Source: Gammaproteobacteria bacterium RIFCSPHIGHO2_12_FULL_37_34
GTDB lineage: Bacteria > Pseudomonadota > Gammaproteobacteria > DSM-16500
DNA: 39,822 nucleotides
Assembly (NCBI GenBank): GCA_001801495.1
Contig: MGXW01000068.1
Location: 1-39,822, forward strand
Direction of reading: 5' to 3'
Part shown: one piece after another, positions 9,122-16,918 of the stretch
Layout of the letters: each line of letters starts with the position of its first letter
Numbering within the stretch: the first letter of the stretch is position 1
Made by a program: the position numbers and the translations under genes
The notes under the pieces: generated by a model
Seen by the model: the letters and a program-made list of their open reading frames with translations, nothing else
The model's database searches: none
What the model was told of the DNA's origin: nothing

Positions 9122-9815
9122 ACATAGCCGGGGCAACTGTCACTCGTTCATCAAACACAAAACACTCGCCTTGATAATGTGCATCACCCATTTTAGAAAA
9201 ATAATTTAAAATGCCACCTTCTAATTGATATACTTCTGAAAAACCTTGATCGAGCATAAAGAGAGCTGCTTTTTCACAGCGTATGCCACCTGTACAAAAC
9301 GTCACAACAGGTTGATGATGTTGCAATGATTGAATTGCAGATGGAAACTCACTGAAATGCTGTAAGTTTAAATGCACTGCTCCTTGAAACGTTCCAAAAT
9401 TAATTTCAAATGCATTACGCGTATCTAATAACATGACATCACGCTTTTCATCCAACCATTCTTTTAATGTTTCAGGTGCCAAGCTTGGTGCTCGAGCTAA
9501 TTCAGGATGAATAGCTGGACGGTGCATAGTAATAATTTCTTTTTTGATTTTAATTTTTAAACGTTTAAATGAAATGGTATGAGAGTAATTCTCGCGAAAA
9601 GAAAGATCAGCAAATCGCGTATCTTGTTGAAGAAAAAATTTAAACTGATTTATATTTTCAACAAGGCCAGATAAATTAAGGTTCATACCTTCTTTGCTTA
9701 ATAGGATTGTACCTGTGAGCGCAAACAATTGGCATTGTTTAAAAAGCTCCTCTCGCAGCATCTCGAGTTTTGTTAATGTGATAAATTTGTAAGCTGCTAT
9801 ATGAAGTATTTTCAT
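9111..9815 (-). CDS. trhO: tRNA uridine(34) hydroxylase, short form (rhodanese-like)
   Basis: This 234-residue protein belongs to the TrhO/YceA family. These enzymes hydroxylate uridine 34 of certain tRNAs, the oxygen-dependent first step toward wobble 5-oxyacetyl-type modifications. An N-terminal ferredoxin-like part (residues 1-90, including GTILLSKEGMNLNLSG) is followed by a rhodanese domain with LLDTRNAFEINFGTFQGA and the active-site loop TFCTGGIRCEKAA. The protein lacks the Cys-rich C-terminal extension of the roughly 350-residue E. coli enzyme, so it is a short family member. The gene overlaps glpK at its 3' end and lies 26 bases downstream of the broken ATPase gene. Confidence 0.9.
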   Translation of the reverse strand: MKILHIAAYKFITLTKLEMLREELFKQCQLFALTGTILLSKEGMNLNLSGLVENINQFKFFLQQDTRFADLSFRENYSHTISFKRLKIKIKKEIITMHRPAIHPELARAPSLAPETLKEWLDEKRDVMLLDTRNAFEINFGTFQGAVHLNLQHFSEFPSAIQSLQHHQPVVTFCTGGIRCEKAALFMLDQGFSEVYQLEGGILNYFSKMGDAHYQGECFVFDERVTVAPAMFRL

Positions 9816-9841
9816 GGTTGTATACCTAAAAAAAGGTGCCT

Positions 9842-11009
9842 TTATTCTTTAAAAATTTCAGGAATATTCTCCCAATTAATAATATGTATATTTTTTATGC
9901 GTTGTTGCTTTTCATTGCCAGCATAGATTAAATATTCATTCGTTTTGCTAGAAGTGATTTCTTGCCAGCGCAATAATGATTTGAAAATATCTTGGGTTAA
10001 TGTTTGTGTAGATTTGATTTCAATGGATTTAAATTCGTTACCACGCTCAATAATACAATCGACTTCATCACCACGATGATCTCGCCAAAAGTAAACATTG
10101 GGAACTTTGCCACTGTTATAATAGCATTTAATAATTTCGCTGATAATAAATCCTTCGAAAATTCCACCTCTCGTACCATGTATACTTAAATGTTGTGGAG
10201 AATCAATTTCTAATAAATGCGCAACTAATCCTGAATCATAAAAATATAATTTAGGAGTTTTGATTAATCGTTTATTAAAATTTTTATGATAAGGCCGTAA
10301 AAGAAAAATAATATAACTAGTTTCTAATAAGTTAATCCATGTTTTTGCTGTGGTGAGCGATATGCCAGCATCAATTGCTAAAGAAGCTAGATTGAGTAAC
10401 TGAGCATGGCGTCCGGCACATAATTTTAAAAACCGATGAAACACAACAACATCTTTAATATTAATGATTTGCCTAACATCGCGTTCGATATAAGTTTTGA
10501 TATAACTTTGATACCATAAGTGATGATCCAAGTTTTCTTTATAGGGTCTTGGATAGCTACCAAAATAAAGATATTCCCATACTGAATATTCTTTCAAAGC
10601 TTTTTGGGTTAAAAATTCTTGATAAGTTAAAGGTAACAGTTCCAATAGAGCACTTCGACCTGCTAAAGATTGTGATACCCGTTCCAATAACAAGAAGTTT
10701 TGCGAACCCGATAAAATAAATTGTTTTGCCCGTGGCGTTGCATCCACGTACTCTTGAATATAAGAAAAAATTTCAGGTAAATTCTGGATTTCATCAAAAA
10801 TAATTCCTTTGTCCAGATGAAGATTAATGTATCCACGCGGATCGGATCTTATCTAAGGTATCCGGAGCCTCTAACAAACAATATTCCATTGTTGGGAAAA
10901 GCGTGCGCAGTAAAGTAGTTTTCCCACTTTGTCTTGGTCCAGTTAATACAATGACTGGGAAATCTGATGCTTTTTGTATTATAAAGTCACTTAATGCTCG
11001 AATGAACAC
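9842..11009 (-). pseudogene. Frameshifted AAA (Walker) ATPase with DUF4143 domain
   Basis: The gene reads from 11009 as MFIRALSDFI through the Walker A motif GPRQSGKTTLL and then hits a stop at 10824-10826. The family sequence resumes in another frame as DPRGYINLHLDKGIIFDEIQ, with Walker B, and runs through LSGSQNFLLLERVSQSLAGR into a C-terminal DUF4143/DUF234-type nuclease-like part with DEVDCIIERG and KSIEIKSTQ. The break is at about 10844 and needs one base removed (or two added) within the direct repeat GATCCGATCCG. Apart from this the gene is complete, so the mutation looks recent, or it could be a sequencing error. Cellular roles of this widespread family are poorly known. A second, intact family member is at 38621-39781. 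Confidence 0.85.
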
Positions 11010-11045
11010 AATATTAACTTATTATTTTTCAAAGAATTAACATGG

Positions 11046-11086
11046 TTTGTGTAAAATATAAAGTATAACTTCGTATTTTACACAAA
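11046..11086. repeat. 13-bp inverted repeat upstream of the broken ATPase gene
   Basis: TTTGTGTAAAATA at 11046-11058 is perfectly mirrored by TATTTTACACAAA at 11074-11086, with 15 bases between. It lies about 40-80 bases upstream of the ATPase start on the minus strand, where an operator or transcript leader hairpin would be expected. No factor can be named. Confidence 0.6.
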
Positions 11087-11242
11087 ATAACAGGTCTAAG
11101 CAAATGCTTTGCTTTTTATCGTTTTATACTCGATGTTCTAGTTTTCTCACGGGCACGATTAGGTCAATGAAAATGCTGAATAGATACAAAAAATCAAGCT
11201 TTTTCTTTTGCGCGTTTTAAAACTTCTTTTATTAATTCACGA

Positions 11243-11285
11243 GTAACTCCCCAGGGCAGGGTCCATACATGACCTGAGGAGTTAC
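11243..11285. repeat. Nested palindrome (8-bp outer arms, 6-bp inner arms)
   Basis: GTAACTCC at 11243-11250 pairs with GGAGTTAC at 11278-11285. Inside it CAGGGTC pairs with GACCTG apart from one bulged G, around the loop CATACAT. The two levels make one 43-base stem-loop. It is more GC-rich than its surroundings and has no T-tract on either strand. It may be a structured RNA, a protein-binding palindrome or the remnant of a mobile-element end. Confidence 0.5.
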
Positions 11286-11364
11286 AAATAAAGTATATTA
11301 AAAATACATAATTTATCTTCTTTTTTTGGCATTTTATATATTATTGAAATAAATTTATACTAAT

Positions 11365-11400
11365 TTGACTGTTGATAATTATATGCTATAGTATTCATAT
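11365..11400 (+). promoter_or_regulatory. Promoter and possible autoregulatory operator of the AbiE-type pair
   Basis: TTGACT at 11365-11370 and TATAGT at 11387-11392 are separated by 16 bases, and a TG one base before the -10 makes it an extended -10 promoter. The -10 is bracketed by the inverted repeat ATATG (11381-11385) / CATAT (11396-11400). AbiE antitoxins are known to repress their own promoter through inverted repeats, so this is a reasonable operator candidate. Confidence 0.55.
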
Positions 11401-11422
11401 GTCCTAAATTGGCGATATAACC

Positions 11423-11851
11423 ATGCGTGTAAAATACACAGAAAGCATAGAATACAAAGCTTTTAACTGTCTAAAATCGATTCGCAGTAGTGTTGTATTG
11501 CGCAAGGATTTCAATAACCTTGGTTCCTATCGGCAAGTAAGTCGTGTATTAAATAAACTCATCGCTAAAAAAAAACTGGTAAAGATTGGCGCCGGTATTT
11601 ATGCTAAAACTTATCTTTCCAAATACTCCAACATTCCTCTAGTCAAAAACGGCATAGATTCCACCCTCAGGGAAGCATTAAAACGTTTAGGCATTGTTTA
11701 TGAGCCAGGTAGCGCAGAAAAAGAATACAACGAAGGGAAAACAACACAAGTTCCTATGCGCAACATTGTGAGATTAAAAAACCGTTGCCGACGTCGTATT
11801 GGTTATAGAAATAGTGAATTAATATTTGAGAAAAATATCAATGCTAAATAA
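11423..11851 (+). CDS. Antitoxin/transcriptional regulator, DUF6088/AbiEi-like
   Basis: This basic 142-residue protein has an N-terminal winged-helix-like region (residues about 10-65, with SYRQVSRVLNKLIAKKKLVKIGAGIYAK) typical of DUF6088/AbiEi antitoxins, followed by a short tail with TTQVPMRNIVRLKNR. In known AbiE systems this protein binds its own promoter and neutralises the toxin. It is shorter than classical AbiEi and fits the DUF6088 type better. Its stop overlaps the toxin start by 11 bases, so the two are coupled. The extended -10 promoter lies directly upstream. Confidence 0.8.
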   Translation: MRVKYTESIEYKAFNCLKSIRSSVVLRKDFNNLGSYRQVSRVLNKLIAKKKLVKIGAGIYAKTYLSKYSNIPLVKNGIDSTLREALKRLGIVYEPGSAEKEYNEGKTTQVPMRNIVRLKNRCRRRIGYRNSELIFEKNINAK

Positions 11852-12800
11852 AAAGGATTTGCAAGAATTAATCGAAGTAGCACGACAACATATTAATTTA
11901 CCTGCGGCTGTTATTGAAAAAGATTATTATGTCACTCAAACCATTCATGCCCTTTCAAACATTGAAAGTGAATGCTTTCGCTTAGTGTTTGCTGGTGGAA
12001 CGTGCCTTGCTAAAGCACATAAAATTGTAAATCGTATGTCAGAGGACATCGATTTTAAAATTGAAATAAAAAAAGACAACAATTTTAGCCGGTCTCGCCT
12101 GATTAAAGAATTAAAAGAATTTCGTTCGAAAATGAAGTCATCACTTATAGTCCCTGGTCTCACAGTAAGCGAAGATCTTGTTTGCAATGAGGGCAAATAT
12201 CAGCGAGTTATATTGAAATATCCTTGTTCCTCTCAAATTAATTCTACATTAAGACCCGATCTTTTACTCGAATTTACACTATCAGATATTCGCTTTTCTA
12301 TTGAAAATTTATCGGTCAAAACAATCATAGAAAGTGTTTTAAAAGAAATAACGCTATTTTCATCGCCACAAACACAATGCGTATCAATAGGTGAAACAGC
12401 TATTGAAAAATGGGTTGGGCTAACCCGTCGCATTATAGCCATTGAGCGTGAATATCATCATGATGATCCAACCCTAGTACGACATATCTATGATTTAAAC
12501 GCAATCAAACAGGCAGAGAAAATTAATGCTGATTTTGTTACTTTAGCCAAATCCATTGTTAACAATGATGCTAAGCAATTCAAAAATCAACATCCTGAAT
12601 ATTCAGCGGACCCAAGTGCTGAAATTAGCAGATCCCTCACATTACTGAAAAACAAGCCACTCTGGAAAAAACGGTACCAAGAATTTATTGAAACAATGGT
12701 ATACAACAGCATTGCTATACAAGATTACGTGAGTGCGATAAAAAATTTAGATAACCTCAGCAAAACCATTATCGCTTCTCTAACTCATCCTCAGCAATAA
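11841..12800 (+). CDS. AbiEii-type nucleotidyltransferase toxin
   Basis: The 319-residue protein is an AbiEii/AbiGii (MenT-like) toxin of the DNA polymerase beta nucleotidyltransferase superfamily. Related enzymes add nucleotides to tRNA acceptor ends and stop growth, and lactococcal AbiE acts in abortive infection. The motifs are clear: IEKDYYV at residues 25-31, the nucleotide-binding GGTCL at 52-56, and the metal-binding Asp pair in SEDIDF (Asp69, Asp71). I took the ATG at 11841, which begins MLNKKDLQEL like its relatives; an in-frame TTG at 11826 would add five residues. The antitoxin overlaps it upstream. The pair sits in the accessory stretch between parE and parC. Confidence 0.88.
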   Translation: MLNKKDLQELIEVARQHINLPAAVIEKDYYVTQTIHALSNIESECFRLVFAGGTCLAKAHKIVNRMSEDIDFKIEIKKDNNFSRSRLIKELKEFRSKMKSSLIVPGLTVSEDLVCNEGKYQRVILKYPCSSQINSTLRPDLLLEFTLSDIRFSIENLSVKTIIESVLKEITLFSSPQTQCVSIGETAIEKWVGLTRRIIAIEREYHHDDPTLVRHIYDLNAIKQAEKINADFVTLAKSIVNNDAKQFKNQHPEYSADPSAEISRSLTLLKNKPLWKKRYQEFIETMVYNSIAIQDYVSAIKNLDNLSKTIIASLTHPQQ

Positions 12801-12871
12801 AGTCTGTTGACATATACCCATTGCACTTCAAGATGCTTTATGCATAAGCACTAAACCAGGTTATTCAATCC

Positions 12872-12900
12872 TTGACGTTGTCCTCAAAATAAAATTAAAT
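12872..12900 (+). promoter_or_regulatory. Probable parC promoter
   Basis: TTGACG (12872-12877) and TTAAAT (12895-12900) are spaced by 17 bases, with the parC start about 30 bases further on. The -10 is imperfect. The rest of the 130-base spacer holds an imperfect palindrome around TGCTTTATGCATAAGCA and no gene. Confidence 0.5.
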
Positions 12901-12930
12901 GGCTTATAACCTTAATGAAATAGAATTCCT

Positions 12931-15165
12931 ATGTCAGCTACCGCTACTATCGAACATATTCCGCTGCGTGAATACGCAGAAAAAGCATACCTCGATTATT
13001 CCATGTACGTTATTTTGGACCGCGCCTTACCGCATATTGGTGATGGTTTAAAACCAGTGCAACGACGCATCATCTATGCGATGTCAGAACTTGGTTTAAA
13101 ATCGACAGCCAAATTCAAGAAATCAGCAAGAACGGTTGGTGATGTCTTAGGTAAATTCCATCCGCATGGTGATATGGCTTGTTATGAAGCATTAGTGTTA
13201 ATGTCGCAACCCTTTTCTTATCGCTATCCTTTAATCCAAGGGCAAGGGAATTTCGGCTCACCCGATGATCCTAAATCGTTTGCAGCCATGCGCTATACAG
13301 AATCACGCTTATCGCTTTATGCAGATGCCTTATTGTCTGAATTAGAAGCAGGAACGGTTGATTGGGCGCTTAATTTTGATGGCACCTTACAAGAGCCTGT
13401 TTTATTACCCGCACAACTACCTAACATTTTATTAAACGGCACCACAGGAATTGCTGTGGGTATGGCAACCGACATTCCACCACACAATGTGGGTGAAGTC
13501 ATTCATGCGCTTGTCTATTTACTGGATTATCCTGAAGCAACGCTTACTGATATTTGCAAATGTATTCCAGGCCCTGATTACCCTACTCAAGCTGAAATTA
13601 TTACACTTCAATCCGAATTAAAAGCGATGTATAAAACGGGTAATGGCTCGGTGCGTATGCGAGCAGTGTACACAGAAGAAGATAGTGAAATCATCATTAC
13701 TGCTTTGCCTTATCAAGTATCCGGTGGAAAAATTCTTGAGCAAATTGCACAACAAATGCAAGAGAAAAAACTACCTTTAGTTTCAGATTTACGTGATGAA
13801 TCCGATCATGAAAATCCCACGCGATTAGTTATTATTCCCCGTTCAAATCGAGTAGACGTAGAAGCGCTCATGAATCATCTATTTGCAACAACCGATCTTG
13901 AGCGCAGTTATCGTGTTAATTTAAATATGATCGGATTAAATGGCCGACCACAAGTAAAAGGGTTGATTGAAATTTTAAATGAATGGTTAAGCTATCGCAC
14001 AACGACTGTTAAACGTCGTTTACAATATCGATTGGATACGATTAATCATCGCTTACATATTTTAGAAGGTCTTGTCATTGTTTATCTTCATTTAGATGAG
14101 ATCATTAAAATTATTCGAAAAGAAGATGAACCAAAACGCATATTAATGAAGCGTTTCAAATTAAGTGAAGAACAAGTGGATGCTATTTTGGATACCAAAT
14201 TACGCCACTTAGCAAAACTTGAAGAAATACAAATGCGTAAAGAACAAGAAACATTATCTAACGAACGCGATGATATTCAAAAAACATTGGGTTCATCCGT
14301 ACGATTAAAAAAATTTATTCGTACTGAATTACTTCAGCTTTCCGAAAAATATAGCGATAAACGAAAATCGCCCATTGTGGTTCGCCAAGAAGCGCAAGCG
14401 ATCAAAGAAACAGAAATTTTGCCAACAGAAGCAATTACAGTTGTTATTTCTAATCGTGGTTGGGTGCGAGCAGCGAAAGGCCATGATATTGATCCCAACA
14501 CTTTGAGCTACAAAGCTGGGGATGCATTCCAATCTGCAGCCATCGGGCGTAGCAATCAAATAGCCGTGTTTCTTGATACCACGGGACGCGCTTATTCTTT
14601 GCCCGCACATACACTACCTTCAGCGCGTGGCCAAGGCGAACCGCTGACAGGAAAACTCACACCTCCTCCTGGTGCTGAATTTATAGGTGTGATGTTGGGT
14701 GAGCCTGATCAACTTTATTTACTAGCATCCGATGCTGGCTATGGATTTATTGTAAAACTTGGTGATTTACATGGTAAAAATCGTGCGGGCAAAACTGCTT
14801 TATCATTGCCCAAACAGTCCAAACCGCTGATACCAAAATTAATTACCGATATTGAAAAAGAATTTGTTGCCATTGCCTCAACGATGGGCCATTTGCTTAT
14901 TTTTCCATTGAAAGCGTTACCACAACTTGGCAAAGGGAAAGGAAATAAATTAATAAATATTCCGAGTGTCAAAGTAGCATTACGCGATGAATTTGTAAAA
15001 GATATTGCTGTATTAAATAACAATCAGCAGTTGATTATTTTAAATGATGGTAAGCCTTACGCGTTGAAACTAAAAGACTGGCAACATTTCATCGGCGAAC
15101 GTAGTCAACGTGGGCTGAAGTTGCCCCGTGGAATAAGACATGTGATTGGGTTAAAAGTTGAGTAA
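12931..15165 (+). CDS. parC: DNA topoisomerase IV subunit A
   Basis: ParC is the DNA breakage-reunion subunit of topoisomerase IV and works with ParE at chromosome decatenation. The 744 residues match ParC length. The N-terminal winged-helix domain has SMYVILDRALPHIGDGLKPVQRR, and the catalytic Tyr is Tyr122 in AAMRYTESRLS. The tower, coiled coil (residues about 370-480) and a shortened C-terminal beta-pinwheel follow. In the quinolone-determining region the motif is HPHGDMACYEA: Met82 occupies the position of E. coli Ser80, while the Glu84 equivalent (Glu86) is kept. No partner gene is adjacent; parE is upstream beyond the accessory stretch. Confidence 0.97.
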   Translation: MSATATIEHIPLREYAEKAYLDYSMYVILDRALPHIGDGLKPVQRRIIYAMSELGLKSTAKFKKSARTVGDVLGKFHPHGDMACYEALVLMSQPFSYRYPLIQGQGNFGSPDDPKSFAAMRYTESRLSLYADALLSELEAGTVDWALNFDGTLQEPVLLPAQLPNILLNGTTGIAVGMATDIPPHNVGEVIHALVYLLDYPEATLTDICKCIPGPDYPTQAEIITLQSELKAMYKTGNGSVRMRAVYTEEDSEIIITALPYQVSGGKILEQIAQQMQEKKLPLVSDLRDESDHENPTRLVIIPRSNRVDVEALMNHLFATTDLERSYRVNLNMIGLNGRPQVKGLIEILNEWLSYRTTTVKRRLQYRLDTINHRLHILEGLVIVYLHLDEIIKIIRKEDEPKRILMKRFKLSEEQVDAILDTKLRHLAKLEEIQMRKEQETLSNERDDIQKTLGSSVRLKKFIRTELLQLSEKYSDKRKSPIVVRQEAQAIKETEILPTEAITVVISNRGWVRAAKGHDIDPNTLSYKAGDAFQSAAIGRSNQIAVFLDTTGRAYSLPAHTLPSARGQGEPLTGKLTPPPGAEFIGVMLGEPDQLYLLASDAGYGFIVKLGDLHGKNRAGKTALSLPKQSKPLIPKLITDIEKEFVAIASTMGHLLIFPLKALPQLGKGKGNKLINIPSVKVALRDEFVKDIAVLNNNQQLIILNDGKPYALKLKDWQHFIGERSQRGLKLPRGIRHVIGLKVE

Positions 15166-15239
15166 CAAGGCTACATACTTATTTTACAAAAAACGAACAA
15201 CTATTTTGGGGTTGCGTTATTCTTACAAGGAGAAGTCAC

Positions 15240-16334
15240 ATGCGATGTATAACTATTTGGCGCATTCTTGGTTTGTCACTTATATGCATGATCACATTGC
15301 TTACAACTGCTTTAGCATGTACCGGCATACAACTGAAAGCAAACGATGGTAGTTATGTAAATGGCCGCACTGTTGAATTTGGTCTCAACCTTGATTTAGC
15401 TGGAATAATTGTACCTAGAAATTATCCTTGCAAAGGCACGCTACCAGATGGCAGTACAGGAATGATTTATCGCACTAAATATGCGGCTGTTGGTGGTGGC
15501 ATGTTTGGATCAACTGATATTGCAGATGGTGTAAATGAAAAAGGCTTGGCAATTGGTGCATTTTATTTTCCTGATTATGCTGTTTATGCCACTATTACAC
15601 CCGCCAATAAAAATCGCGCTCTCTCTCCTACAGAATTTTCAAATTGGGTATTAACCCAATTTGAAACTGTGGATGAAGTCAAACAAGGCGTTCAATCTGT
15701 AGTGATTGCTCCAACCACTCCTAAGGGTTGGCCCGTATTACCACCTTTTCATTATGTTATCTACGATAAAACCGGCAAAAGCATTGCTATCGAACCGATC
15801 AATGGACAACTAAAAATTTGGGACAATCCGCTTGGCGTATTTACAAATTCACCCACCTTCGATTGGCACCTGACTAATTTAACGAATTACATTAATCTTT
15901 CACCAATAAATGTTACAACAGCTCTGTTGGGTACTCTAAAACTGCAACAATTTGGATCAGGATCGGGGTTGCATGGCATACCTGGTGATTTTACTCCCCC
16001 TTCTCGATTTGTGCGCGCAGCATTTTATTCCACTACTTCCATTCCAACTGATAAAGCAGAACAAACCGTATTTCGTGCATTCCATATTTTGAATCATTTT
16101 GATATTCCTTATGGTGCTGTACTGAGTGTGAATGGTAACCAAGACATTCCCGAATACACCTTGGTCACTACCGTTAAAGATACACAAAATTTGAAATATT
16201 ATTTCAGAGCATTTGAAGATCAGAATATTAAAATGGTGGATCTAAACGCATTTGATTTGAATGGGAAAACAATTAAAACATTTAGTATGCAAGGCAATCA
16301 AACGGTGCAAGATATCTCGAAAAGCGCAATTTAA
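15240..16334 (+). CDS. Exported linear amide C-N hydrolase (penicillin V acylase / choloylglycine hydrolase family)
   Basis: This 364-residue Ntn-hydrolase starts with a signal peptide (residues 1-26, ending LLTTALA). Cleavage before Cys27 would expose the N-terminal nucleophile CTGIQLKA. Counting Cys27 as residue 1, Arg43 falls at position 17 as in known penicillin V acylases and bile salt hydrolases, and an acidic residue (Glu46) takes the place of Asp20. GGGMFGSTDIADGVNEKGL and the later FHYVIYDKTGKSIAIEP fit the alpha-beta-beta-alpha fold. Gram-negative periplasmic members often cleave acyl-homoserine lactones or penicillin V; the substrate here is unknown. AAGGAGAAG lies just before the ATG. 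It appears monocistronic. Confidence 0.88.
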   Translation: MRCITIWRILGLSLICMITLLTTALACTGIQLKANDGSYVNGRTVEFGLNLDLAGIIVPRNYPCKGTLPDGSTGMIYRTKYAAVGGGMFGSTDIADGVNEKGLAIGAFYFPDYAVYATITPANKNRALSPTEFSNWVLTQFETVDEVKQGVQSVVIAPTTPKGWPVLPPFHYVIYDKTGKSIAIEPINGQLKIWDNPLGVFTNSPTFDWHLTNLTNYINLSPINVTTALLGTLKLQQFGSGSGLHGIPGDFTPPSRFVRAAFYSTTSIPTDKAEQTVFRAFHILNHFDIPYGAVLSVNGNQDIPEYTLVTTVKDTQNLKYYFRAFEDQNIKMVDLNAFDLNGKTIKTFSMQGNQTVQDISKSAI

Positions 16335-16382
16335 TCTATAGTTTTAGAGGCATGGCTGATTTCTCATTATCTAACGGAATGG

Positions 16383-16428
16383 TTGCTTTATTTAACCTAT
16401 ATGATATACTTGTATTATATATGATATA
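16383..16428 (+). promoter_or_regulatory. relBE-type promoter with twin operator-like repeats
   Basis: TATATGATATA occurs twice, at 16398-16408 and 16418-16428, exactly 20 bases apart, about two helical turns. The first copy overlaps the candidate -10 TATACT (16405-16410); TTGCTT (16383-16388) is a 16-base-spaced -35 candidate. Ribbon-helix-helix antitoxins typically repress their own promoter through such tandem sites. Confidence 0.55.
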
Positions 16429-16451
16429 TACGTATTTCAACGGGGTCATTT

Positions 16452-16664
16452 ATGTTAGCCATACGTCTGCCAGATGCAATTGAAAAAAGGCTTGGTGCTT
16501 TAGCAAAAAAAACCGGTCGCACAAAAACTTATTATGTGCGAGAAGCCGTCATAGAGCATCTTGAAGAATTAGAAGATATTTATCTATCATTGGATAGATT
16601 AGAAAAACCTGCAAAACGATGGTCATTAGAAGATTTGGAGAAAGAAATTGATTTGGATCGTTGA
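16452..16664 (+). CDS. relB: Ribbon-helix-helix antitoxin, RelB/DinJ-type
   Basis: This 70-residue protein has an N-terminal ribbon-helix-helix DNA-binding domain (MLAIRLPDAIEKRLGALAKK, then TGRTKTYYVREAVIEHLEEL) and a charged C-terminal toxin-binding tail (EKPAKRWSLEDLEKEI). It should neutralise the RelE-type toxin encoded right behind it and, with it, repress the promoter. GGGG lies six bases before the ATG. The coding regions of the two genes overlap by 17 bases. The symbol is given by family, not by proven orthology. Confidence 0.85.
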   Translation: MLAIRLPDAIEKRLGALAKKTGRTKTYYVREAVIEHLEELEDIYLSLDRLEKPAKRWSLEDLEKEIDLDR

Positions 16665-16917
16665 ATGGGATGACCGTGCTAGAAAAGAGCTAAGAAAACT
16701 AGATAAAAAACTTCAAAAAGATATCCTAACCTATTTTCGAAAACGAATTGCTGTTGATGCTGATCCAAGGCGATTTGGCAAACCATTATCGTATGATAAA
16801 CATGGGTTATGGCGTTATAGAGTACAGAATACACGTATCATTTGTCGTATTGAGGAAAATGAATTTTTGGTTCTTGTCATCAAAGTAGCTCATCGAAAAG
16901 AAGTATATGATCACTAA
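16648..16917 (+). CDS. relE: RelE/ParE-superfamily toxin
   Basis: The 89-residue product starts at TTG (16648), seven bases after a GGAG, inside the antitoxin gene. It has the compact RelE fold: WIVEWDDRARKELRKLDKKLQKDIL, then GKPLSYDKHGLWRYRVQNTRIICRIEE and the C-terminal VLVIKVAHRKEVY. RelE-type members cut mRNA on the ribosome. The basic residues in the LWRYRVQNTRIICRI strand and the last HRKEVY are the usual catalytic area. RelE versus ParE activity cannot be settled from sequence alone, though the antitoxin type and HRKEVY end favour RelE. Confidence 0.88.
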   Translation: MIWIVEWDDRARKELRKLDKKLQKDILTYFRKRIAVDADPRRFGKPLSYDKHGLWRYRVQNTRIICRIEENEFLVLVIKVAHRKEVYDH

Positions 16918-16918
16918 A

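Larger units (their letters stand above)
11010..11364. other. Gene-poor spacer with two palindromes
   Basis: About 355 bases lie between the broken ATPase gene and the AbiE promoter. The spacer holds two inverted repeats (listed separately) and no convincing gene. On the minus strand from 11340 to 11194 there is a stretch of about 48 codons without a stop; its end reads TLPWGVTRELIKEVLKRAK. It has no start codon in frame and may be the tail of a decayed gene or simply chance. Confidence 0.5.

Noticed and set aside
11194..11340. Minus-strand open stretch of about 48 codons ending in a Lys/Glu-rich helix
   Set aside because: No start codon in frame, no ribosome site and no recognised family; kept only as a note in the spacer entry.
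15297..15320. Lipobox at the acylase signal peptide (ALA before Cys27)
   Set aside because: The -3 residue is Ala rather than Leu, and Cys27 fits the Ntn nucleophile with Arg 16 residues later, so a lipoprotein is unlikely.
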